A stretch of DNA of 64,000 nucleotides, from the NCBI GenBank assembly GCA_002733205.1, contig NVUW01000002.1:124001-188000 (forward strand), written 5' to 3'. This document shows, piece by piece, positions 18,025 through 26,164 of this stretch. The DNA comes from Thalassobium sp. (GTDB lineage: Bacteria; Pseudomonadota; Gammaproteobacteria; Pseudomonadales; Oceanobacteraceae). A program made the translations under genes and the position numbers. The notes below the pieces were generated by a model. It saw only the letters and a program-made list of their open reading frames with translations. It did no database searches and had not been told where the DNA came from. The first letter of the stretch is position 1. Each line of letters begins with the position of its first letter.

Positions 18025-18717
18025 TTACATGGAGATAGGCAGGCTGTAAGAAACAACCACTTTCAGGTCCTCATCAACACCGGCTTCGCCTTTGTCCAGA
18101 TCAGCACTCTGGTCGATTACTTTGGACAGAGTGAACGCCAGGTTATCGTTATAGGCATAACCTACATCCAGGTGGGTGTAATCGCTGTCATCGCCATCAT
18201 CGGCTTTACCCAGCGTGAAAGAGTAGGCATCCAAGCCATAACCCAGGGTGAAGTAGCTGGAGTTATCGTCACTCTCAGCACCAATAGGCTTGTAGTAAGT
18301 GAAAGAAGCACCGGCATAACCCAAAGAGATAATTGCATCGGCATAGTCAAAGGTATTGCCACGATCATCCGGATTACCAGCTGCACCATCACCCTTTGGA
18401 TATACGTAGTTCAACAGGCTTACGTCATAACTGAAGTCACCCATTTCAGCGCCATAGCCCAGGTACAGATCGTATTCATTACCCCAAGAGGTATCACCGC
18501 TTGAAGTCCATACGCCTGCATAAGCGCCGGAAGCACTAACTGTCAGATCACCAGAAACAGCAGCAGCGCCATTCCCCAGATCCTGACCACGCCACAAATA
18601 CATGCTGGCAACAGTTGCCGATGCAGAAACTTCAACTTCAGCCTGCGCAGTAGAAACAGCGGCCAGACCTGCAGTCATCACACCAGCCAGAGCGATTGCT
18701 TGAGACAGTTTTTTCAT
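18025..18717 (-). CDS. torF: TorF-family putative porin (Gcw_chp)
   Basis: The 230-residue protein has a clear signal peptide ending AQA (about residue 26) and then the family opening VEVSASATVASMYLWRGQD, alternating beta strands rich in Gly, Asp and Tyr, and a short C-terminal SYSLPISM. The Gcw_chp/TorF family is thought to form outer-membrane beta-barrels and is often placed before glnK-amtB in marine and pseudomonad genomes. A role in outer-membrane passage of nitrogen compounds is plausible but inferred from context. It is the first gene behind the sigma-54-like promoter at 18811-18827. Confidence 0.88.
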   Translation of the reverse strand: MKKLSQAIALAGVMTAGLAAVSTAQAEVEVSASATVASMYLWRGQDLGNGAAAVSGDLTVSASGAYAGVWTSSGDTSWGNEYDLYLGYGAEMGDFSYDVSLLNYVYPKGDGAAGNPDDRGNTFDYADAIISLGYAGASFTYYKPIGAESDDNSSYFTLGYGLDAYSFTLGKADDGDDSDYTHLDVGYAYNDNLAFTLSKVIDQSADLDKGEAGVDEDLKVVVSYSLPISM

Positions 18718-18810
18718 GGTTCTTTTCCTTCATCAGTTATTCAAAGCTTTTATTAAGTAAACCGGTGAGCGCACCGTTTTCTTTCTGTACTTACCTTGTA
18801 CATGTCCTAT

Positions 18811-18827
18811 AGCAGCGGCTGTGCCAA
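18811..18827 (-). promoter_or_regulatory. Sigma-54-type (-24/-12) promoter for torF-glnK-amtB
   Basis: Read on the minus strand, TTGGCAC-N5-CTGCT matches the sigma-54 consensus TTGGCAC-N5-TTGCT with one mismatch and an intact -12 GC. It lies 94 bases before the torF start. TGGTGCA-like sequences at about 18901-18937 resemble NtrC half-sites, but their spacing is not a clean dyad. Confidence 0.8.
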
Positions 18828-19110
18828 CTTTTAAAAAATGCGGTTTTTCAGGGAGTTAGCAACAACCATCCGCTAAAAAGCCCTCATAGCAGTTCAACGG
18901 CGGTGCATCGGGCTGTTTTTCAGCCCCTTTTGGTGCACCTGCAAATCAGCATAGGCACTAAATTGATGCACGAGCAGGGCAGGGGAAATAAAACGGGGCA
19001 AAGGCCCGGATTGACATAAAGCAAAAGCATGGCGGCATCGCAGGTCACGCCCGCTACTGGGGCCATATTGCCTGGCGTGGTAAACTCCCGCCGGTATATA
19101 AGGAAGCCCT

Positions 19111-19359
19111 ATGATGAACAGCGAACAAATCCGTAACCGTGTCGAACAACTGTTGCAACAAAGCCCACTGGCCGGTCTGTCAGCCGATGTACGCTTAATG
19201 CTGCAAAGCCAGTTACAGAGCCTGCTGAGCAGCGCCAATCTGATCAGCCGTGAAGAATTTGAAGTACAGGCGGAAGCGCTGCACCGCACCCAGGCGAAGC
19301 TGGCGGAGCTGGAAAGCAAACTCAGCCAGCTGGAACAGCAACAGAACCAGCCGCAGTAA
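19111..19359 (+). CDS. ubiK: Ubiquinone biosynthesis accessory factor UbiK
   Basis: The 82-residue protein is a YqiC/BMFP-type UbiK: an amphipathic N-terminal helix (EQIRNRVEQLL) for membrane contact, a middle segment with LISREEFEVQ, and a C-terminal coiled coil (AKLAELESKLSQLEQQ) used for trimerisation. UbiK assists UbiJ and the aerobic Ubi metabolon in binding lipids. AAGGA lies six bases before the ATG, with a TATATA-like -10 further up. It is divergent from torF, the order seen in pseudomonads. Terminator at 19373-19398. Confidence 0.92.
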   Translation: MMNSEQIRNRVEQLLQQSPLAGLSADVRLMLQSQLQSLLSSANLISREEFEVQAEALHRTQAKLAELESKLSQLEQQQNQPQ

Positions 19360-19372
19360 TAGCAGCCCAGAA

Positions 19373-19398
19373 AAAAGCCGGAGCATGCTCCGGCTTTT
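19373..19398. terminator. Bidirectional intrinsic terminator after ubiK
   Basis: A perfect 26-base palindrome AAAAGCCGGAGCA / TGCTCCGGCTTTT follows the ubiK stop by 13 bases, with further T residues after it. It also sits beyond the end of urtE on the opposite strand. Confidence 0.9.
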
Positions 19399-19440
19399 CT
19401 TTTAATAAAAACAGAGTAATGAACGCTGAGTGTCTTGTCG

Positions 19441-20139
19441 CTAAATCGCCAACAGCTCTTTCGCCTGTTGCGAGCTGGCCAGCTCACTACCGGCACCGGA
19501 TGCCACTACCCGACCCCGTTCGAGAATCATAAACTCATCCGCCAGTTCCGCGGCAAAATCGAGATATTGCTCAACCAGCACAATGGCCATTTCGCCACGG
19601 TCACGCAGCAGTTTAATCACACTGCCGATGTCTTTAATAATGGACGGCTGAATGCCTTCCGTCGGTTCATCCAGAATCAGCAATTTTGGTTTCAGCAATA
19701 ACGCCCGGGCAATCGCCAGCTGTTGTTGCTGTCCACCGGATAAGTCTCCGCCACGGCGTTTCAGCATTTGTTGCAGCACCGGAAATAGCGAATAGATTTC
19801 CGGGTCGATACGGCGCTGACTTTTCGGCAACGCGGAAAATGCGGTTTGCAGATTCTCTTCCACCGTCAGCTGGGCAAAAATATCCCGGCCCTGCGGCACA
19901 TAGGCAATGCCTTGTCGTGCACGATCAAAAGGCGCAATACCATTCAGCGACTTACCCTGCCACTGAATATCACCACTGCTTGCGGCCAGGTGCCCGGACA
20001 ACGCTTTCATTAATGTGGTTTTGCCCACACCGTTACGACCCAGCACACAGGTAACCTTGCCAACCTCGGCATTCATGCAGACGTTATACAGCGCCTGACT
20101 GGCACCATAAGAAACATCCAGTTGATTTACGTTTAGCAT
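19441..20139 (-). CDS. urtE: Urea ABC transporter ATP-binding protein UrtE
   Basis: This 232-residue ATPase has Walker A GRNGVGKT, the Q-loop region, signature LSGGQQQQLAIARAL and Walker B LLILDEPTEGIQPSI. The EGIQPSI segment after the Walker B Glu is typical of UrtE within the LivF-like group. With UrtD it powers UrtBC. The frame is open to 20262, but ATG 20139 is used because it starts the conserved MLNVNQLDVSYG and is preceded by GAGG. It is the last gene of urtABCDE; no urease follows. Confidence 0.93.
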   Translation of the reverse strand: MLNVNQLDVSYGASQALYNVCMNAEVGKVTCVLGRNGVGKTTLMKALSGHLAASSGDIQWQGKSLNGIAPFDRARQGIAYVPQGRDIFAQLTVEENLQTAFSALPKSQRRIDPEIYSLFPVLQQMLKRRGGDLSGGQQQQLAIARALLLKPKLLILDEPTEGIQPSIIKDIGSVIKLLRDRGEMAIVLVEQYLDFAAELADEFMILERGRVVASGAGSELASSQQAKELLAI

Positions 20140-20159
20140 CCCATCATCCTCACCGCCGG

Positions 20160-20939
20160 TTAGCGGCCTAAATAAACTTCGATCACCTGTGGATTGGCTT
20201 TTACTGTGGCCAGTGAGCCTTCCGCCAGAACATGACCTTCGTGCAGCACGGTCACTTTGCAATCCAGCGCTTCGATAAAATCCATATCGTGTTCGACCAC
20301 CATTAACGAATGCTTTTGTGCCAGGCGCTTAAACAGTTCGGCGGTCTTCATGGTTTCTTCATCGGTCATACCGGCGGCCGGCTCATCGATCAGCAACAGC
20401 TGTGGTTCCTGTCCGAGCAGCATGCCGATTTCCAGCCACTGCTTCTGACCATGGGATAAATTACCGGCCAGTTCATCGCGTTTATCCGCCAGATCGATCA
20501 TGTCCAGAATCTCATCCAGCTTCTGTGCTTTTTCGGCGGTCAGTTTATGCAGCAACGCCTGCCAGATACTGCGCCCGCCTTTCAGCGACATTTCCAGATT
20601 CTCAAATACCGTCAGGCTTTCGATCACACTCGGCTTCTGGAATTTACGGCCGACGCCGAGGTTGGCGACATCCGCTTCATCAAAGCGGGTCAGGTCGTGC
20701 TGACTGTTGGCATTATCGGTAAAGATAATGGTGCCGGTATCAGGGCGGGTTTTACCGGTAATCACATCCATCATGGTGGTTTTACCGGCGCCATTCGGGC
20801 CAATAATGGCGCGCATTTCACCCGGTGCGATGACCATTGATAACGAATTCAGCGCTTTAAAACCATCGAAGCTGACGCTGACACCATCCATATACAGCAC
20901 CGCCGGGTTATCAATATGCTTTGGCGTTTGCAGGCTCAT
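20160..20939 (-). CDS. urtD: Urea ABC transporter ATP-binding protein UrtD
   Basis: A 259-residue LivG-like ATPase with Walker A GPNGAGKTT, signature LSHGQKQWLEIGMLL and Walker B LLLIDEPAAGMTDEE. The LSHGQKQWLEIGM variant is characteristic of UrtD. Its ATG overlaps the urtC stop by 4 bases, showing translational coupling; urtE follows after 20 bases. Confidence 0.95.
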   Translation of the reverse strand: MSLQTPKHIDNPAVLYMDGVSVSFDGFKALNSLSMVIAPGEMRAIIGPNGAGKTTMMDVITGKTRPDTGTIIFTDNANSQHDLTRFDEADVANLGVGRKFQKPSVIESLTVFENLEMSLKGGRSIWQALLHKLTAEKAQKLDEILDMIDLADKRDELAGNLSHGQKQWLEIGMLLGQEPQLLLIDEPAAGMTDEETMKTAELFKRLAQKHSLMVVEHDMDFIEALDCKVTVLHEGHVLAEGSLATVKANPQVIEVYLGR

Positions 20940-22165
20940 ACTTTTTCTCCCTGCACAAAGTTCAGTTTATCCTGCTGCTCAGGTGCAGCCTTGCTTTGCG
21001 TTTCAGTGTTTAACGCCGGCGGATTGTCTTCAGCTTCTGCCTGATATTTTTTCTGCTGATATTTTTCTTTCAGCTGTGCCCATAAGCCCACCACGCCTTT
21101 CGGCAGATACAGTGTGGTCAGCACAAACAAGCCACCCAGCATAAACAGCCAGAGTTCAGCAAAGGCACCTGTGAAATAGGTCTTGGCATAATTCACCAGC
21201 ATGGCACCAATCACCGCACCAAACAGTGTGCCGCGGCCACCCACCGCCACCCAGATAATAATTTCAATGGAATTAATCGGCGCAAATTCGCCCGGATTAA
21301 TAATGCCGACCTGAGGTACGTATAAGGCTCCGGCCACACCGGCCAGCATCGACGACACCACAAAGACAAACAGCTTGTAATGCTCAACCCGGTAACCGAG
21401 GAAGCGAGCACGGGATTCCGAATCACGGATAGCCACCAGCACCCTTCCGAGTTTTGAGGTGACAATAAAGCGGCTGATTAAATAACCCAGTATTAAAGCC
21501 AGCACCGAGGCCACAAAGAGCACTGCACGGGTATTATCCGACTGCAGGCTGTAACCGAGAATATCTTTAAAGTCGGTTAAACCATTATTGCCACCAAAGC
21601 CCATATCATTGCGGAAAAAGGCCAGTAACAAGGCATAAGTCAGCGCCTGGGTAATAATCGACAGATACACCCCGGTTACCCGCGAACGGAATGCCAGCGC
21701 GCCGAACACAAAAGCAAGAATGCCCGGCGCCAGCAGTACCATCAGCATGGCAAACCAGAACTGATCAAAACCAAGCCAGTACCATGGCAGCTCCGTCCAG
21801 TTAAGGAACACCATAAAGTCAGGCAGTTCCGGATTACCGTACACACCGCGGTCGCCAATCTGGCGCATCAGATACATGCCCATGGCATAACCACCCAGCG
21901 CAAAAAATGCACCGTGGCCCAGACTTAAAATACCGCAGTAGCCCCAGATTAAATCCACCGCAATCGCCAGTAGGGCATAACACAGGTATTTGCCCAGCAG
22001 TGTCATGGTGTAAGTCGATACGTGGAAAAATGATCCTTCCGGTAATAACAGATTACTGAGCGGAATAAACACCGCCATCAGCACCAGTACCAGCAGTAAT
22101 TTTCGCCCTGCGGCATCGTTCATCAGCAAACGGGTTAAAGGGCCGAATTGTTTTGTCTGTGTCAT
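20936..22165 (-). CDS. urtC: Urea ABC transporter permease UrtC
   Basis: The 409-residue LivM-like permease has about ten hydrophobic helices and the family segments DLIWGYCGILSLGHGAFFALGGYAMGMYLM and GPLGR-type cytoplasmic loops such as RVLVAIRDSESRARFLGY. An unusually long charged C-terminal tail (about 45 residues, rich in Gln, Lys and Glu) extends past the last helix. With UrtB it forms the urea pathway through the inner membrane. It lies 11 bases after urtB. Confidence 0.94.
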   Translation of the reverse strand: MTQTKQFGPLTRLLMNDAAGRKLLLVLVLMAVFIPLSNLLLPEGSFFHVSTYTMTLLGKYLCYALLAIAVDLIWGYCGILSLGHGAFFALGGYAMGMYLMRQIGDRGVYGNPELPDFMVFLNWTELPWYWLGFDQFWFAMLMVLLAPGILAFVFGALAFRSRVTGVYLSIITQALTYALLLAFFRNDMGFGGNNGLTDFKDILGYSLQSDNTRAVLFVASVLALILGYLISRFIVTSKLGRVLVAIRDSESRARFLGYRVEHYKLFVFVVSSMLAGVAGALYVPQVGIINPGEFAPINSIEIIIWVAVGGRGTLFGAVIGAMLVNYAKTYFTGAFAELWLFMLGGLFVLTTLYLPKGVVGLWAQLKEKYQQKKYQAEAEDNPPALNTETQSKAAPEQQDKLNFVQGEKV

Positions 22166-22176
22166 ATCCCTGCCCC

Positions 22177-23814
22177 TTAACCGTTATCCACAGCACGGCC
22201 TTTGAGCGCGAATAATCCGCGTGGCCGTTTCTGGATAAACAGAATGATAAATACCAGCACCATAATTTTTGCCAGAACAGCACCGGCTAATGGTTCGAAG
22301 ATTTTATTGGCAACACCCAATGTCATTGCGCCGACCAGCGTGCCCCATAAATTGCCGACACCACCGAAGACCACAACCATAAAGGAATCAATAATATACG
22401 CCTGCCCCAGATTCGGGCCGACGTTGGTCAGCTGTGATAAGGCCACGCCAGCAATACCGGCAATACCCGAGCCCAAGCCGAAGGTCAGCGCATCCACCCA
22501 GCCGGTTTTAATCCCCATAGAGCTGGCCATTGGCCGGTTCATAGTGACCGCGCGCATCTGCAAACCAAACAATGTGCGTTTTAATACCAGCGCCAGCAGT
22601 GCCAATACCATCAGGCTGAAAATAATGATGTACAGGCGGTTCCAGGTCAGTTCCAGTGCAGGGTTAATCATAAAGGTACCGGCCATCCACTCCGGCGTGG
22701 CGACTTCACGGTTTAACGGGCTGAAGATCGAACGCACCGCCTGTTGCAGAATCAGGCTGATACCAAAGGTTGCTAACAGGGTTTCCAGCGGACGGCCGTA
22801 TAAATGGCGGATCACACCACGCTCAATCAATACACCAACCAGACCGCTGACCAGAAAGGCTGCAGGTACAGCAACCACCAGAGATAAACCAATATGCTCG
22901 GGCATCAGCAGTTGCACCACATAGGTGGTATAGGCACCCAGCATAATCATTTCGCCGTGGGCCATATTAATAACGCCCATCACACCGAAGGTAATGGCCA
23001 GGCCAATAGCCGCCAGCAGCAAGACCGCGCCCAGCGCCAGGCCAAAATACAGATTCTCGATATAGCCATTAATGCTGACCAGTTTTTCGATATCGGTCAG
23101 TGTGGTTTGCGCCAGCTGGTATTCATTTTTACGTGACAGTTTTTCTTCATCACTGAAACTGCGGATAAATTCACTCAGTCCGGCACGCACTTCCGGATAC
23201 AGTGCACCATCCAATGCGGTAAGCCCCTCAATCCGCTCTTCAGTCTGATCGGCTTTCAGTTGCATCAGCGCGCGTACCAGGTGCAGAACCTCAGCCACAG
23301 AATTGTCAGTTTCCCGCTGCAGTGCCTGATCAATAAATGCCCGGTCGATATCATCACTGCTTTTCAGCAGGTTCTGTGCAGCCGCCATGCGCTGTGATTT
23401 ATGCTTCGATGAAATCTGTGCGCGGGAAATCAGGCTGCGCAAGGCAACCCGCAATGAATTATTAACGCCAATTTTTTTAATATCGCGCTTACCCAGCCCG
23501 GTGACGGCTTGCAGGGTAAAGGCGTCCTGCGCACTGTCCGGCTCACCGGAACTGTCGACCAGTAACAATTGCCCGTTGCTTTTAACGTAATACAGGCGGC
23601 TGTCGAGTAATGCCTGCAAAATAACAATGGTCTGATCATCTTCAATCAGTGCAATCTGATCGGCCAGCGCCGCTTTTTCTTTATAGTTTGCACTGATTAA
23701 TTGCTGACTGAGTTCTGTCAGAGAAGGCTGAGTATCAGCATTGTTTGCCAGTAGATTATGGCTGGCCGAAAGTAATAAGACGGCGAAAAAAACACGTCTG
23801 AATAATGTGAACAT
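22177..23814 (-). CDS. urtB: Urea ABC transporter permease UrtB with N-terminal periplasmic domain
   Basis: This 545-residue protein is longer than a plain LivH-like permease because a signal peptide (cut near LLANNA, residue 25) and a roughly 220-residue helical, HEAT-like region precede the membrane part, which starts near residue 255 (YFGLALGAVLLLAAIGLAITFGVMGVINMAHGEM). Such an extension is known for proteobacterial UrtB and may lie in the periplasm. The permease core has the GLQMRAVTMNR loop that contacts the ATPases. A 77-base structured gap separates it from urtA. Confidence 0.93.
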   Translation of the reverse strand: MFTLFRRVFFAVLLLSASHNLLANNADTQPSLTELSQQLISANYKEKAALADQIALIEDDQTIVILQALLDSRLYYVKSNGQLLLVDSSGEPDSAQDAFTLQAVTGLGKRDIKKIGVNNSLRVALRSLISRAQISSKHKSQRMAAAQNLLKSSDDIDRAFIDQALQRETDNSVAEVLHLVRALMQLKADQTEERIEGLTALDGALYPEVRAGLSEFIRSFSDEEKLSRKNEYQLAQTTLTDIEKLVSINGYIENLYFGLALGAVLLLAAIGLAITFGVMGVINMAHGEMIMLGAYTTYVVQLLMPEHIGLSLVVAVPAAFLVSGLVGVLIERGVIRHLYGRPLETLLATFGISLILQQAVRSIFSPLNREVATPEWMAGTFMINPALELTWNRLYIIIFSLMVLALLALVLKRTLFGLQMRAVTMNRPMASSMGIKTGWVDALTFGLGSGIAGIAGVALSQLTNVGPNLGQAYIIDSFMVVVFGGVGNLWGTLVGAMTLGVANKIFEPLAGAVLAKIMVLVFIILFIQKRPRGLFALKGRAVDNG

Positions 23815-23837
23815 GGGAACATCCTGTTGGAAAGGAA

Positions 23838-23881
23838 CTGCACGCCTGCGCAGCGTTATATCAACGCCGGCAAACGTGCAG
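23838..23881 (-). other. Intercistronic stem-loop between urtA and urtB
   Basis: Nested inverted repeats (CTGCACG 23838-23844 with CGTGCAG 23875-23881, and GCGTT 23853-23857 with AACGC 23863-23867) lie just after the urtA stop. Such structures commonly protect binding-protein mRNA and keep urtA expression above that of the permease genes; this use is inferred. Confidence 0.5.
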
Positions 23882-23891
23882 CGGGTCGGGC

Positions 23892-25199
23892 TTACTCGGC
23901 CGCTACGGCGCCACCACAGGTTTTGGTTGCTGTGTTGTAGTTGCCGCAGTTGATTGGTGCAGTCCAGTCAGAGATCAGGTTTTTGCTTTCAGGCAGGTAG
24001 TCAGTCCAGGCGTCACCCGGTACCACACCGTCAGTCTGCCAGACGATATCAAACTGGCCATCTTCCTGAATTTCGCCAATCAGAACCGGTTTGGACAAGT
24101 GGTGGTTTTTATTCATCACTGCCATACCGCCGGTCAGGTTAGGCACAGAAATACCGATCATGGCATCCTGTACTTTGCTGACATCGGCCGTGCCTGCTTT
24201 TTCTACCGCCTTAGTCCACATATTGAAGCCGATATAGGTCGCTTCCATCGGGTCGTTGGTTACGCGCTTATCGTCTTTGGTAAAGGTGTGCCATTGTTTG
24301 ATAAAGGCATCATTCTCTTTACCGTCAGCACTCATGAAGTAATTCCAGGCGGCCAGGTGACCAACCAGAGGCTTGGTATCGAAACCAGACAGTTCTTCTT
24401 CACCTACCGAGAAGGCAACCACCGGAATGTCTTCTGCACTGACGCCCTGGTTGGCTAATTCTTTATAGAAAGGAACGTTGGCATCGCCGTTAATAGTAGA
24501 AACGACCGCGGTTTTAGTTCCGGCGCTGCCGAATTTTTTGATGTCAGAAACAATGGTCTGCCAATCGGAATGACCAAACGGTGTGTAGTTAATCATGATG
24601 TCTTTAGCAGCAACGCCTTTAGACTTCAGATAGCTTTCCAGAATTTTATTGGTGGTACGTGGATAAACGTAGTCGGTACCGGCCAGAACCCAGCGCTTAA
24701 CGCCAACGTCATTCATCAGATAATCAACGGCCGGAATAGCCTGCTGGTTAGGCGCCGCACCGGTGTAGAAAACATTTTTTGAAGACTCTTCACCTTCATA
24801 CTGCACCGGATAAAACAGCAGACCGTTCAGCTCTTCTACGACAGGTAAAACAGACTTACGGGAAACGGAAGTCCAGCAGCCGAAAATCACATCGACCTTA
24901 TCTTTCTCCAGCAGCTCACGGGTTTTTTCCGCAAATAAAGGCCAGTTAGAGGCAGGGTCGACTACCACAGCTTCCAGTTGCTTGCCCAGAAGACCACCTT
25001 TTTTATTCTGCTCTTCCACCATCATCAGCACGGTATCTTTCAGCGTGGTTTCAGAAATCGCCATGGTGCCGGATAATGAATGCAGAACACCGACCTTAAT
25101 GGTGTCGGCGGCATTGGCAAGACTGATACCAGCAGCCAGAGTGGTCATCGCCAGAACTTTGGTCGCTTTTGACAGCGTGTTTAATCCCAGTTTTTTCAT
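23892..25199 (-). CDS. urtA: Urea ABC transporter substrate-binding protein UrtA
   Basis: The 435-residue protein has a signal peptide (cleaved after SLANA, about residue 30) and a type-I periplasmic binding fold. UrtA-specific segments are IKVGVLHSLSGTMAISE, FGCWTSVSRKSVLPV, NGLLFYPVQYEGEESS and GAAPNQQAIPAV. These separate it from amino-acid-binding LivJ proteins. It captures urea in the periplasm with high affinity for UrtBCDE. It is the first gene behind a sigma-54-like element at 25287-25303. Confidence 0.95.
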   Translation of the reverse strand: MKKLGLNTLSKATKVLAMTTLAAGISLANAADTIKVGVLHSLSGTMAISETTLKDTVLMMVEEQNKKGGLLGKQLEAVVVDPASNWPLFAEKTRELLEKDKVDVIFGCWTSVSRKSVLPVVEELNGLLFYPVQYEGEESSKNVFYTGAAPNQQAIPAVDYLMNDVGVKRWVLAGTDYVYPRTTNKILESYLKSKGVAAKDIMINYTPFGHSDWQTIVSDIKKFGSAGTKTAVVSTINGDANVPFYKELANQGVSAEDIPVVAFSVGEEELSGFDTKPLVGHLAAWNYFMSADGKENDAFIKQWHTFTKDDKRVTNDPMEATYIGFNMWTKAVEKAGTADVSKVQDAMIGISVPNLTGGMAVMNKNHHLSKPVLIGEIQEDGQFDIVWQTDGVVPGDAWTDYLPESKNLISDWTAPINCGNYNTATKTCGGAVAAE

Positions 25200-25286
25200 C
25201 TTGAGTCCGTCCTTAATGTACTTTGATTTTATCCGGAGTCCGATTACTGCTGATCAGCTCCATTTATGAGTTAGCATTCCCTGTAG

Positions 25287-25303
25287 AGCAAAGCCTGTAC
25301 CAA
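25287..25303 (-). promoter_or_regulatory. Sigma-54-type promoter for urtABCDE
   Basis: On the minus strand TTGGTAC-N5-TTGCT differs from the consensus TTGGCAC-N5-TTGCT at one position and has a perfect -12 box. It lies 88 bases upstream of the urtA ATG. Confidence 0.8.
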
Positions 25304-25333
25304 CTTATAACCAATTGTTTTTTAAGGGTTTTC

Positions 25334-25349
25334 AGCCAGCAAGGTGCCA
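25334..25349 (-). promoter_or_regulatory. Second, weaker sigma-54-like element upstream of urtA
   Basis: On the minus strand TGGCAC-N5-TGGCT has a perfect -24 half but one mismatch in the -12 half (GC retained). It lies about 45 bases further from urtA than the main candidate; it may be a tandem promoter or a chance match. Confidence 0.35.
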
Positions 25350-25445
25350 TATACAGGAATAAACCCGCATTACTGAAAATTCACGCACCGTTATTGCTCA
25401 GCTGCTTTTAAATATTCACCGCATTGGTGCAGGCCGGATAAATCA

Positions 25446-26162
25446 TTAATCTGCTCTGATATTAATGTTGTAGCGGCTCTTCGCTGCCTGAATGCGGTGC
25501 AAGGTAATATGGCGCACGGTATTTTTACTGACATCGATATGCCGGCTGAGACAACCGGCCGCTTCTTCTGCGTTGCCACTCAGCATTAAATTCAGAATAT
25601 GAGAGTGCTCATCATAGGTCGCTTTAATACGCCCCTGCTGAGTGAAATCCAGCCGGCGGATAATGCGCAGACGTTCACACACCATACGGTGAATCGCCGC
25701 CATTTCCTGATTGCCGCTGAGCTCCAGCAGAGCAAAATGAAAGTCTTCATCCATCTCTGCCAGCAGCGAACTGTCGTTCAGCCGCTGGCCTTCATGGCAG
25801 CACCAAAGCGTCAGCAAACCGGCCAGCTGCTCTTTAAGACCGGCGCGTCCACATAGGCGTTTTACCGCAGCCACTTCGAGCAGGGTGCGAACGTCGTATA
25901 AGTCTTCAAAATAACGGAAATCAAAGGGCCGGACCTGCCAGCCACTGCGGAAATGCACCTGCACAAACCCATCGCGTTCCAGCCGGTACAGTGCTTCACG
26001 TACCGGAGTACGACTGGCCTGCATACGCCTGGCAATTTCGTTCTCACTGAAGCGATCACCGGGCAGCAACTGGAAATCGAAGATATCGTTTTTCAGTTGC
26101 TGATAAATCCGCTCGGCCAGATTCAGCGGGCGCTTTTTTTCTTCAGTATCCGTTGGATACAT
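25446..26162 (-). CDS. GntR/FCD-family transcriptional regulator
   Basis: The 238-residue protein has an N-terminal winged HTH (LAERIYQQLKNDIFDF ... PGDRFSENEIARRM and SRTPVREALYRLERDGFV) and an FCD ligand-binding domain whose helices supply metal-binding His and Asp residues (DEDFHFALLELSGN and EHSHILNLML). It starts 2 bases after the atzF stop, so both form one unit. Control of the atzF-gntR unit through the perfect palindrome at 28049-28060 is likely. The effector could be a urea- or allophanate-related carboxylate; this is inference. Confidence 0.88.
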   Translation of the reverse strand: MYPTDTEEKKRPLNLAERIYQQLKNDIFDFQLLPGDRFSENEIARRMQASRTPVREALYRLERDGFVQVHFRSGWQVRPFDFRYFEDLYDVRTLLEVAAVKRLCGRAGLKEQLAGLLTLWCCHEGQRLNDSSLLAEMDEDFHFALLELSGNQEMAAIHRMVCERLRIIRRLDFTQQGRIKATYDEHSHILNLMLSGNAEEAAGCLSRHIDVSKNTVRHITLHRIQAAKSRYNINIRAD

Positions 26163-26164
26163 GC

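Noticed and set aside
18869-18884. 16-base sequence shared with 44655-44670 (TCCGCTAAAAAGCCCT)
   Set aside because: One such match is expected by chance in 64 kb when both strands are compared; no palindrome or common function.
18894-19496. 200-codon minus-strand frame over ubiK
   Set aside because: Overlaps ubiK and the terminator; Cys/Ser-rich sequence with no homology pattern.
19441-25199. Branched-chain amino acid (Liv) transporter
   Set aside because: UrtA-specific binding segments, the extended UrtB, and the UrtD LSHGQKQWLEIGM and UrtE EGIQPSI variants favour urea.
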